Shown in pieces: positions 22,396-32,306 of a stretch of DNA of 64,000 nucleotides. Made by a program: the position numbers and the translations under genes. The stretch comes from Umbilicaria muhlenbergii (taxonomy: Eukaryota; Ascomycota; Lecanoromycetes; Umbilicariales; Umbilicariaceae). The first letter of the stretch is position 1. Each line of letters begins with the position of its first letter. The notes below the pieces were generated by a model. That model saw only the letters and a program-made list of their open reading frames with translations, had not been told where the DNA came from and searched no databases. The stretch spans positions 5,102,391 to 5,166,390 of the forward strand of contig KK106982.1 in the NCBI GenBank assembly GCA_000611775.1. The letters run 5' to 3'.

Positions 22396-23696
22396 ATGCT
22401 TAGCCTTCTTACAAGAACATCGAGACCGATCCAAGCAGCTTTCATTAGGCGTTCGAGCTTCCCGATTGTCCGAACAATGGCGACCGGCGCCAAGTCCAAT
22501 GAGGACCTCAAGGCTTCTAAGCTCTTCGATGTCTCCAACTTCACTGCCGTCGTGACGGGAGGAGGAACAGGCATTGGTCTGATGATCACACAAGCATTGG
22601 TGTCCAACGGGGCAAAAGTATACATTACTGGAAGAAGGGAGGAAGCGTTAAATAGTGTCGTGGACCAGTATAATACCGGGCCTGGGAAGATTGTTGCGTA
22701 AGTGAATCTGTGGGGAAGCAGTGTGGCCTGACTGATCGCCGCAGGCTCCCGTAAGTCTAGATGCCAGTAGCAGACATAGGACACCGCTGATTGGTTACCG
22801 GAAAGTGGAGACATAAGCAAGAAAGACGAAGTCAAGAGGATCGCCGATGAAGTGGCAAGCAAAGAACCCAAGGGAGTACATCTCCTTGTCAACAATGGTG
22901 CGTTGAATCATCCAAACTGCTCGACTTGCATAGCAGGGATTGACCGATTAGTTAGCTGGCATTGCACGCGATGATAACACGAAATACTCCGGAGGCAAGC
23001 CTGACTTCAGCTCGGCCCAAAGCATCTCCGACCATCTTTGGAAGAGTGAGCCAGAAAATTGGCAGGAGACGTTTCAGACTAACATTACTGCTCAATTCTT
23101 CACAACCGCAGCCTTCTTGCCATTGCTAGCAAAGGGGAGGGATGTGACTCCGGGTTACACCTCCAGCGTCGTCAACATTGCCAGCATCTCGGGCGTAATG
23201 AAAGGGAGTAGCAGCGGACAATTTGCATATGCTACGTCGAAAGCAGGTGAGTTGTCTAATGCCACGCCCTGTTGCTTGCTGTGATTCTCATGCGTTTACA
23301 GGATTCATTCACTTGACTCGCATGATGGCGAGCACATTCGCCGAAGCCAAGATCCGCGTCAATTGTATCGCTCCCGGCATATTCCCGAGCGAGATGACTG
23401 CAGGATCTTCTGGCGACGACCAGAAATCAAGCTTAGACATGGAGATGTCGAACCCAGCTGGTCAGCCACTTCTTTTGTGGGATGATTTACCAAGCATTGA
23501 ATTGACCTTGTGCTAGGGCGTACTGGTCATGACTCTGATATGGCTGCCTGTATCCTGTTCCTTGCAGGTCCAGGAGGTCTCTTCCTCAATTCTCAGGTGC
23601 TATATCCGGACGGAGGTGGGCGACAGCTATATACTACATCACAACATGTTCTAACAAGCCGCAGGAAACATTCTCGTTCAACCAGCAGCCACTTAG
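22396..23696 (+). CDS. Short-chain dehydrogenase/reductase, probably mitochondrial, with a 6-nt microexon
   Basis: Classical SDR of 326 residues. Seven exons: 22396-22697, 22745-22750, 22806-22897, 22956-23246, 23302-23460, 23517-23615, 23665-23696. Family marks are complete: TGGGTGIG cofactor loop, LLVNNAG, catalytic Ser in NIASISGVMKG, YATSK with catalytic Tyr and Lys, and APGIFPSEMT after it. Exon 2 is only six bases, GCTCCC, flanked by GCAG and GTAAGT, and supplies the Leu-Pro of ALPGD. Skipping it would also keep frame, giving AGD. The first 25 residues are rich in Arg, Ser and hydrophobics without acid (MLSLLTRTSRPIQAAFIRRS), which looks like a mitochondrial presequence, and a second ATG (MATGAKSN) could make a cytosolic form. 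Substrate unknown. The older decayed SDR at 586-1338 is a different, C-factor-like type. Confidence 0.92.
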
Positions 23697-24260
23697 CCCT
23701 AATGAGAGGTTTCGGAGGTTAATACTAGAGTACCTCTCTCTCACAGCGGTGCATCTGGAGGGCGGTTTGGGACCATCAGTCAAAGTAGATCGGTTGAGCA
23801 CCGACCATTTCCATTGTTACAATCTCTGCACAACTCTGTCACGCTGATGTCTTTCTTTCATATCCCTGGAAAACAACAATGGATGTGAAAACCTTTGTGT
23901 GCCTCGTCGACTCAGCGTCTTTGTCTGTCGAGGCCAGCCACTCGGCAGAAATAAGAAAGTCGTTATCCCTTCAGAATTGACAAACCATTTTAGTTCCCTT
24001 GAGTCTGTTCATCCTTGTTATATGTAAATCCACATGCTTCAACATATTATGGACATAGCGTGTGCTTGATACAGCCTGTGCTACAAGAGTTCCATCCGTC
24101 CACAGGGACATAACTTGCACCAATATCCTCTTTACGGACAAAGCCTTCTTCTGCTTACTGACTGCATTTGCTTGTTATACTCACAATCAAGCCTCTCTGC
24201 CGACAGGCAGCACTTCTACGCACTCGGAACAGCCTAGAGTCGGCATAGTGACCGATTCAA
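23697..24260. other. Intergenic, 0.56 kb
   Basis: 3' region of the dehydrogenase and promoter of the next gene. No conserved frame or repeat recognised. Confidence 0.5.
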
Positions 24261-25790
24261 ATGGCTTCGTTCGTCAGGGACATATTTCCTATCTGTTTGC
24301 AATTCACGAGGAATCCTTCTTTCTTTCTGGTGTTCGTCACCGCTTGCTTTATCTGGATTTACATTCTCTACGTTTTGAACCCGGCTGGACCGGCGGCAAG
24401 GATAGGCGGAGACGATGGTGAAGGAGAGGGTCAAGGAAGAGAAGAAGGAGGAGAGCAAGTAGTGGATGTCAACTACAGAGGTCTCGGCACGGGGACCCTC
24501 CTCAGACAGTGTTGCAGAGACGGTTTGGAAAGCGTGCCCGGCAGAGCGAGAGCACTACCAACCGATATTCTCTATTTTGTGGTCGTCTACCTTCTCGGGT
24601 GGGGGTTGGTGTTTGGAGAGGGAGAAACGAACGAGGAGGTTCGAGAAGGCGAAAGGAACGAGGAGGTTGAGGAGGACGAAAGTGCATGGGTGATCTTGAG
24701 GGAGCGAATGGCAGAGAGATTGAGGGTGGGCCTTGGACAACAAGAGGTTCCGTTGGAGTGGTGGAGCCGCAATTGGAAAGGATTCCTGCTGCTTTTGGCG
24801 CTTGCCATCCTGTGGTCCTTCATCTTCGATCCGGACCTCTCGGAATCTGAGGACGACTTGGCTGAGGAAAATCAGACCATCGCAATTGTTGAGGTGCCAG
24901 AAGTGGTATTAGTACATTGTAAGCCGCCCAATATGATGTCGTGAGAGCGTAGCTAACAGGAGTATATAGATACCTACGACGTGACCCGGGCTACAGTAGA
25001 TCCGACAGCAACGGTCATTGCAGCCCGCGTCGCCCCCGAGGCCGGCTTTGCTTGGGAAATTCCTTTCGTGGGTACCCTGGAGGATCCACTGTACAGCCGG
25101 GAGATTTGGTCAGATGAGGACTGGGCCTCGGCCTGGGCAACTGGAATGTTGGATGTGGCAACGGACGGGGAACTCTCATCCAGTCGATCTGTACCGGCTG
25201 ATGTGTGCTCCTTGCTCGTTCGGCGCTGCGGGACATATCCAGAGGAGTGGAAGAGCTGCGGACTTGAGACGATAGCCCTCAGCGCACAGACACTGGAGAG
25301 GTGCATAGATTTCGCCGCTGGAGAAAGGCGGCGTATGCGGGAGGTGATGTTAAGCCGTTCTGTTGAACCTGCCACGCCGTCGTCGATCCCTCTCGCGACC
25401 TCGACGTCAATGAAAGCCATTGGCGGTGTCGAGGTTTCATCCGCTTCCTCTAGACCCGCCCCAACGCCGATGAGAGCCATTGACCACATCAAAGCTTCAC
25501 TCGCTTCCTCTAGACTCGCCCCAGCGCCGATCAGAGCTTTTGACCGCGCTAAGGCTTCCTCTAGACTCGCCCGCGTCCGGGCTTCCATCGCAGCGTCCAG
25601 TCTCGCCACCAGATCCATAACCTCTTTACCCGCTTCCGCCAGGCTCCCCACAATGTTCACAATGTCTTCACCAAGCTCGACTGTATCACCCGACCACGCG
25701 AGGAGTGTTCCCCCGCATCGGTCGTTGACTCCCCCGGAAACGTACGAATACTGCAACCGATGCAAGCAATGGCATGTATTTGATCATTGA
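24261..25790 (+). CDS. Three-TM protein of unknown function with internal repeats
   Basis: Two exons, 24261-24918 and 24970-25790, 492 residues. The intron is 51 nt with a CTAAC branch. Three hydrophobic segments are visible: FFLVFVTACFIWIYILYVL near residue 20, DILYFVVVYLLGWGLVF near 100 and FLLLLALAILWSFIF near 175. Between and after them are acidic loops (GEGETNEEVREGERNEEVEE, SESEDDLAEEN). The soluble C-terminal half holds a Ser/Ala/Pro-rich repeat with SSRPAPTPMRAID and SSRLAPAPIRAFD, encoded by a minisatellite. The very end is YCNRCKQWHVFDH, with a CxxC and two histidines. I do not recognise the family. A long open frame on the opposite strand of exon 2 is probably a by-product of GC-rich repeats. 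Confidence 0.75.
25442..25575 (+). repeat. Coding minisatellite, unit about 60 bp
   Basis: Copies of a unit beginning CGCTTCCTCTAGAC start at 25442 and 25502, and a shortened copy follows 51 bp later. It lies in frame and encodes the SSR-A-P-x-RA-D repeats of the three-TM protein. Confidence 0.75.
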
Positions 25791-26986
25791 GAGAGTAATG
25801 AAGCGGAACATCAAGGCCGGTCAGGACTACACGTTAGTGGGGGAGACGTGACGCTGGAACTGTAAAATTTCTATTCTTATTCTATATGACTAGGTAGAAT
25901 CGATCTATACTGGATGGATTTTGTCCCCTACACTGCCTAGAGCCAAAAGACTCAAGGATGCATATACCAAAGCGCAAAGATAGGATGAGACAAAGAATGT
26001 CAAGAGTGCAGTCAAAGGAAAACAAAGACGTCGATTCAAGCACGGTAAAGGATGTACTGTACGCCCAAATGCCGTAGCCTGTATCCCGCCATGTCGTATC
26101 GGTAACATCACTGCGACGTCCGACGATCTTTGTCTTTCTAATTGAGGCCCTTCTGATCGATGTGCTAGGATGCATCATGCCACTGGGCTACTGGCAAATT
26201 TCCAATATACTGTACAGTAGAGAGTATCGATGCACAAGATGGTCAGATTCTTAGGTCGCAATGAATCATTGATAGGCGCGATAAGCGCAATAGGCGAGTA
26301 ATGACTGGTGTTAATGACAGACCTGCAATGACTTTGACTACACACTTCACCTCCATCATTCACCATCCATCCGCTTTCTTTCTCTGCATCTCCTGTCCCG
26401 CAAGGTGCAGGCTTTGGTCTCGCTAGAGAATGGAATCCCGACTCTTGTCGTGGTTATGCCGGAGGGGATCATCAGAGTGTGATGCCCTCCACCACAGCAT
26501 CCTGATGAAAAATCACTGGGACTTGTCCCGCAGTATCCACATACTGTCAATTTCTAATACATCAATGTTCCTTTTACTCATTGCATGGGGAAGGGTCTCT
26601 CGCTTTACTGTACCTTAGTTATAGTCAAGTCTGGCTGATGTAGAAAGCACAATGCTTCTTGCGGAAACCAGTGTTATGCACGAGGAATTCCGCCGCATTG
26701 GCTCCCAGTTCACTTCACTCCATCATTTCTCGCTTTCGTGAAAATAACTACACAAGGATAGTCTTTATGTGGAAGATCTTAAGATCTTAAGCGCTCATTG
26801 CTACGCTATCAAACGTTGGCTATCGCTCAACGCCTCTCGAAGAAACTACTGATAGCTCTTCAACCGCTTCCCGCACAGAGGTCCAACACTCTCGTTGCCG
26901 TGGCAGCTTGAGCTCCTTACAGCCAACTCTACACCACGTTGCGAAGAACCTTCGGGAGATTTCATAAGGGCTCTGATACAGTCACG
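25791..26986. other. Intergenic, 1.2 kb
   Basis: No supported gene. Holds a 16-bp palindrome, AAGATCTTAAGATCTT, at 26773-26788, close upstream of the next gene. The remainder is probably 3' and promoter sequence. Confidence 0.5.
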
Positions 26987-29296
26987 ATGAATCCACCACC
27001 TCCTCCTGTCGTGTTGGATCCGCCACTATCGAACGGTACTATGGTAGTAAGGTAAACCTTTCATCCCAACACCAAACAAAACATGCCTCGGGCGCTGATC
27101 CCAGGGTATCATTAGCAACCCTCAGTATGCCACAACAGAACAAGAGCGAAAGGAGCCCCGAAGAACTTACATCACGATCCGGCCTGGTCGCAATGGCCCA
27201 GTCTTTGTCCGAGACAGAAAGAAGCCGATCAGATTCGGATTCGGATGTGGATTCAGTGCAATAGTTGATGCTTTGGCTCCAATGCCGGTCCGCCGTTCTT
27301 ACTCAGCTGGTCCAATACGGAGAGAAGTCCGCGTCACCTCTGCTCCTGTCCAACCCGTGATCTTAACCACTGAGCAGCCAGTGACGACCTATCCAGCCCA
27401 GACAGTTTCTGCGCCGTACGGAACTTGTCATACTTACGGAGGGCACCCCATTACTGCCGAGGTTATGCGTCATTCTGGCCACGCCGACGAGATCGTATTG
27501 CAACATATATGCTCTTCTTGCGGAAAGTTTCGATCGCCAAGTTACCACAGCCGGCACCCTCTAGCACCTGGTGAATTGCCGAAGAAGGGCTTCTGCAGGA
27601 AATGTGTAAAAGAACACACATCGAGCGAAGACAGCGACGAGGAGGATAGTCGGCATCAGAGATCTCGACGTCACGAGAGATCTCGCAGGAAGAAAAACCG
27701 AAAGCGAAGGCGCGCAAAACACAGCGATTCTACGAAGGACAGCTCTTCCAGCAAAGACGAACTGCGAATTATCAGAAGATCTTACTCTGCCGGCGGAGGA
27801 CGTAGGAGCCGTAGACGTTCAGAGTCGAGATCAAGCCCCCACGGACAAGCTCGTATTAGCATATCATTCGAGCCAGGGCAGCGCAATATCAGAAGGTCTT
27901 CCCGCGATAGTATACGTATTGTGGAGACTACAAACCATCTCGAAGGCCGAAGGCGAAGTCGGTCGAGATCAAGATCGCGAGACTCTTCTGAAGACTTGGT
28001 GCCGACTGTAAGATACCTCGATAGGCCGGGACGAGGCAGGGGTGCACGTATTCTTGAGACCAGAGACCACTTCGAAAGTCAACGGCGAAGTCGATCGAGA
28101 TCGAGATCGCGAGATTCTTCCGGAGATTTGGTGGAGACTGTTCGATACGTCGGTAGGTTGCGACGAAGTAGGTCAAGGTCTAGCTCAAGGAGTCCTCCTC
28201 GACTCCTCGTTCGTCGTGTAAGGTACGTTGGTGAACCTAGGCGGAGCCGCTCCAAATCGAGGTCGCGAAGTTCCAGCCGACATGAAACCTTGCGATATGA
28301 ACGATCTGGAGAACGCCAAATCGAGGAAGACCATCCGACCCGCCACTATAACGTTGTGGAGCGACGAAGCCCGCCACTATTTAGGCACGTTCACTATGGC
28401 TATGACAATGGTCCAGTAGAGGAAGTGATCAGACATAGACCCTCCATACTTCGCCGTTCTGAATCCCTGGACGCGCACCACAGGACACCTCGTCCAGTGC
28501 ATAGACGAGGGTATCTCGAACGCTCTTCAGGCACTTACCCAGGACACGTTCATGAAGACCGTCACTATGCCGAACAACCATACGAATACGAACCACACGT
28601 AGATCCATTGTCACGGCCAGCGTCCCATTCTGTACAGGTCATCAGAGTGTCGACCGATGACCGTGGTAGCGAGGAACATCTCGCGCCGCGAGTCCGTTTC
28701 GCTCGTCCAGCTTCTCCCAGACGTACCTCCGTGGTAGAGAGAACTGTAGCGGAGTCCTCGGAGCCCGTTCGTCGTCGTCCAAGGAGGCGCAGGGTTAGAG
28801 CTGTAGCCGAGGGTCTCTTTCCTGAGAGCAGCGAAGATTATTCTCTGCCAGGTGCGGAAACGCTCCCTATCAATGCTCTATCTTGAGGTTTATCTGATTG
28901 TTTTTAGACCACTACGGCCCTCCGAGAAGGTATCGAGCCACTCGGGCCCCTTCAGCCTCAGCAGCACCGCCGAGAGCTCCGAACAGAAATAGCTCTGTGG
29001 CTCTTGACGACCGCGGGCGAGACATGATGCGCATGCTGGAAACGACTCACATCACCCCACGGCCAGTCTCGCCGCCGTTTCGTGGACGCACCCCATCTCG
29101 CGAACCAGGACATTACCCTTCCCGAAGCTCATCACGCCGCCCGCCCCTCTACAGACGAGCTACAGCCGGTGGGACCGAACATGTTTCTGCTCGATACAGA
29201 GAGGCTTCAGAAGATAGGGCCCTCTACCCGGAGCCCGAGCGTAGGGAGAGACTATTGCCACCGGCGCCGTTGCCATGGGATGAGCAACGGTGGTAA
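26987..29296 (+). CDS. RS-repeat protein with a zinc-ribbon-like motif
   Basis: Three exons, 26987-27046, 27105-28851 and 28908-29296, 731 residues. Residues about 156-187 hold CSSCGKFRSPSYHSRH then FCRKC, two CxxC pairs that could bind zinc. A very basic Lys/Arg stretch follows, then a long Arg/Ser part (about residues 196-410) built from four imperfect repeats of RRSRSRSRSRDSS plus ETVRYVG. RS domains are typical of splicing and nuclear-speckle proteins and are phosphorylated by SR kinases; that role is inferred here. The C-terminal half is Arg/Pro/His-rich. The first intron has two overlapping donors, GTAAGG at 27047 and GTAAAC at 27052. Only the first joins the main frame. The second leads into another frame that stays open about 50 codons. 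Confidence 0.8.
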
Positions 29297-30425
29297 TCAG
29301 GGCACTTCCGCAACAACATCTGATACCTTGATTACAGTGGGATAGCCAATCAGCACTGGCAGGACCTGTATGAGGGTCTGTAGCTACTTTCATTTTCACC
29401 TCAAATACATAATATTCGTTGCTAGCAGATGATAGGGTCCGCAGCCGGCGGACTGGCAGTTGAAAAGGACTGCAACGCATCGCCTCTTGTCGCCGCCAAT
29501 TTCCGCATTAGCCCTTACTTTGACTAATTGACGCATCTACCTCGCCAGTGGAACCGGCATGTCCGTATCATGTTTGTTCCTGAGGCTCGCTCCTGCCCTG
29601 TTTCCTTGGGCAAGGATAGCGCTAGATCATTGCGACGCGTGGTAGTCACACAGCAGCGCGGCGTCATCCCGTGTAAGGTCACCTTACCTTGGTATGGTTG
29701 GGATCGACCTTTGGGGTCGCTTTTTCCCTTAAGCCGGCAGTTCGCTATTTATTTTTTGCATGTGTTTTTTCCTTGGCCACGAAGAAGCCGGGCGTAGTCG
29801 AGGAGGCGCTAATGTGCGGCTGACATGCAGGTGATCCCTCTCAATGCAGCTGCGGTGCACAATGCCGGTTCTGAATTGCGGCACATACTTTATGGCTTTC
29901 GCCGTGGTGGGATGGTCATTTCTCTTCTTTTTTCGGGCGAGGTCTTTACTGGGGAGAATTGGTCGTAGTTCAGCAGAGCCGCTTGCGATACATTTTCGGA
30001 TGCTAAGGGTGAGCGTGGGGGGTACAGGTGAATAGTTAGGTAGGATGGTAGCAATGCGAAAATGTTTTTATGGCTTCAGTTTAATATATCTGCGAGTGAC
30101 GGTGATACAAGTCTTGCGAAACCAACTCCAAAGTAGGATACTTGAACAAATACTGCGAATAGAAGGGTATCAATGATCGGTCGTCGTGGTTGTCGTTGCG
30201 TCGCATTATCAAAAAAACATTACCCATAGCCAACAACCCCATTCGCCCAAAGACATTAACCATCATAACCAACATCCATCTCCGACGCCCAAACGCTCTG
30301 CATCGCCATCTCAAGTCCGAGTCCAAGTCCACGCCCATATCCAAACCCGTCTATCCCATATGTCCAACCCAAAAGGCAATTTACCCACCCCCCTATCCAC
30401 ACCCACTCCCCCCCCGCCCCCCCAC
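29297..30425. other. Intergenic between convergent genes
   Basis: No supported gene on either strand. The last 120 bases before 30425 are C-rich (long CCC/ACCC tracts), which is the 3' flank of the minus-strand zinc-finger gene. Confidence 0.5.
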
Positions 30426-32306
30426 CTAACTCTCGCTAAGAACCCACCTCCCCTCCTTCGCCTCCCAAACCACCAACCCCTCCCTCACCATCCACTCCCT
30501 CAACCGCACATCCTCCCTCCACTCCCTCCCCGCACACCCCTGCTCCAAATGCCTCCCCACATGCTCCATGCGCTCGTCCCAGCTGTCCGGCCCGTCGAAC
30601 ACCCCCTCGTGGTTATGCTGCACCCCGCCCATCTCGCCGTCGCCGGTACAGCAGTACCCGCACACGCTCGACTGCGGCGGGTCGCGCGTCTTGATCCAGC
30701 ACCGGCGGCGCGTCGACTCGAGCGAGGCCTCGAAGGCTTCTTTTTCGGCGGCGGGGGCGGTGCGCGCGGGGGAGTGCATGCGCCGCAGGTGTTGGGTGAA
30801 GAGGTCTTTGCGGTTGAATTCGTTGAAGCCGACGTCGGTGGATTCGAGGGCGGGGCCGCTGCCGCCGCCGCCGCCGACGCCGACGACGATGATGTCGTCG
30901 CGCTCGCTTGCCGTGGTGGTCGCCGCGCCTCTTTTCTTGGTGGTGGAGGATGATGGGTGGCGGTGCACGGGCTGCGGGATGCAGGCGCCTTGGTCGCAGC
31001 GCCAGATGCCGAGTTGGATGTGTTGGGACGAGACGTGGCGCTTCCATTCGTTTTTGGAGCCGAAGCGCGAGGGGCAGCCGTAGGGGCCGAAGGTGCAGGT
31101 GAAGGGGCGGGTGTGGGCGGTGAGGTTGTGTTTGTGCATGGCGGAGGGGGTGGCGAAGGTTTGGTGGCAGTTGGGGCAGGTGTTCGAGGTGGTGTTGCCG
31201 TGGGTGGAGATGGCGGTGGGGTTGGTCATTGGTTTCAACGGGGAGGTGGGTTTGACCGGGGAGGATTTCGTGCGGCGTTTGCTGACCCTGGTGGTGGAGA
31301 CGAGCTTGGGGGAGCGTCTGACGCGGGATGACCGCTTGGTTGGAGAGGCGGGGGTTTTCGTCATGGAGCTTTTGCGGGTGTGGTGGCTACGCTTGGAACG
31401 TCCGGCGGGCGTGTAATCGGAGACATCATCGTCCTCCTCTTCTTCCCTCACCTCATCGACTATGCTCATGTCATCCTCACCTTTCATCGATGGGGGTGGG
31501 CTGTCGTCGTGGATTGAGGAACCGATCCCTTCGTCGTAGTTTCTCCGCGCATGCAGGCCTACTGGAAGATAACCGTGCGGACGAGCGAATTCCAAATACG
31601 ACGGCTGCTGTTCCATCTTCGTTTCGTCGTCATCAAAATAGTCTATTTGTTCCTCAGACTCGCCGTCTGGGAATTCTTGGACGTCTCGAAGGGCGACGCC
31701 GTCACCGAATTCGGGACTGGGAGGGCTGGGATAACTGTGCAAGCTCGAACAACCAACATGAAGCGACGCCGAGCCGTGGTCTTGGGACTGGGATCCTGAA
31801 AAGCAGTGTGTGTCCAAGCGCTCCATAGGTTCGAAGTACCTCGGCTCTCTTAACTCTACGCTTCTCCTTGGGCTCCAAACACTTCCTCCGGTAGAAGAAT
31901 CTAGCTCGGTGGCTGACCGATCACCGCCCAGGGAGCCGTCAGGAGAGTTGTAGCGAGCGCTCGGAAAGGGATGCGGCCAAAGGTGGTGGGGCTCCCAACT
32001 TCCAGTCAAGTGACTTTCCACTAAGGGGGAATCACTGTGCCATGTCGAAGCTTCGGATATGAAACTTGGTTTTTCAAGAGAAGCGAGCAAGTGCTGAGGA
32101 TATGACGGCGTGTGCAGAACGTCTTGCCGTAGCGATCGCTCCGTACCATAGAACGGAACGTTTCTCAAGTATGTGCCCGTGGTATCCACGGGCGCCCAGA
32201 ATGCTTCTACGTCAGCGCCGTTGGCATGGTATGCCAGCTGTCTGTTGAAAGGTCCATCCTCGACGTCAATGGAGGGCAGGTCGTTGAACATAAGGAGACC
32301 TGCCAT
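30426..32306 (-). CDS. C2H2 zinc-finger protein, probable transcription regulator
   Basis: Intron-free, 626 residues from the ATG at 32306 (MAGLLMFNDLPSIDVEDG). The frame is open about 59 codons further upstream without an ATG, and that part looks protein-like (SSPPRELRHYHRASAVP), so an unseen upstream exon is possible. The N-terminal half is Ser/Pro/Asp-rich; an acidic patch (EVREEEEDDDVSDY) precedes a strongly basic, SP-rich stretch (KTPASPTKRSSRVRRSPK) that could bind DNA or act as a nuclear signal. The C-terminal third holds fingers: CPNCHQTFATPSAMHKHN, then CTFGPYGCPSRF followed by NEWKRHVSSQH, then WRCDQGAC with QHLRRMH, and a last VCGYC with RMEHVGRHLEQG. The spacing of the last fingers resembles fungal regulators of the SSQH-WWCD type. 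Nuclear DNA binding is inferred. Confidence 0.8.
   Translation of the reverse strand: MAGLLMFNDLPSIDVEDGPFNRQLAYHANGADVEAFWAPVDTTGTYLRNVPFYGTERSLRQDVLHTPSYPQHLLASLEKPSFISEASTWHSDSPLVESHLTGSWEPHHLWPHPFPSARYNSPDGSLGGDRSATELDSSTGGSVWSPRRSVELREPRYFEPMERLDTHCFSGSQSQDHGSASLHVGCSSLHSYPSPPSPEFGDGVALRDVQEFPDGESEEQIDYFDDDETKMEQQPSYLEFARPHGYLPVGLHARRNYDEGIGSSIHDDSPPPSMKGEDDMSIVDEVREEEEDDDVSDYTPAGRSKRSHHTRKSSMTKTPASPTKRSSRVRRSPKLVSTTRVSKRRTKSSPVKPTSPLKPMTNPTAISTHGNTTSNTCPNCHQTFATPSAMHKHNLTAHTRPFTCTFGPYGCPSRFGSKNEWKRHVSSQHIQLGIWRCDQGACIPQPVHRHPSSSTTKKRGAATTTASERDDIIVVGVGGGGGSGPALESTDVGFNEFNRKDLFTQHLRRMHSPARTAPAAEKEAFEASLESTRRRCWIKTRDPPQSSVCGYCCTGDGEMGGVQHNHEGVFDGPDSWDERMEHVGRHLEQGCAGREWREDVRLREWMVREGLVVWEAKEGRWVLSES

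Noticed and set aside
24974-25765. Long minus-strand open frame of 263 codons opposite the three-TM protein
   Set aside because: It mirrors the GC-rich repeat region of exon 2, has no recognised motif, and the plus strand has a consistent spliced model.
26773-26788. Palindrome AAGATCTTAAGATCTT as an operator or attachment site
   Set aside because: Perfect but short and AT-rich; a single occurrence gives no support for a function.
30186-30953. Plus-strand open frame of 255 codons over the 3' end of the C2H2 gene
   Set aside because: Pro/Leu/Gly-rich antisense shadow of a coding strand with clear zinc fingers.
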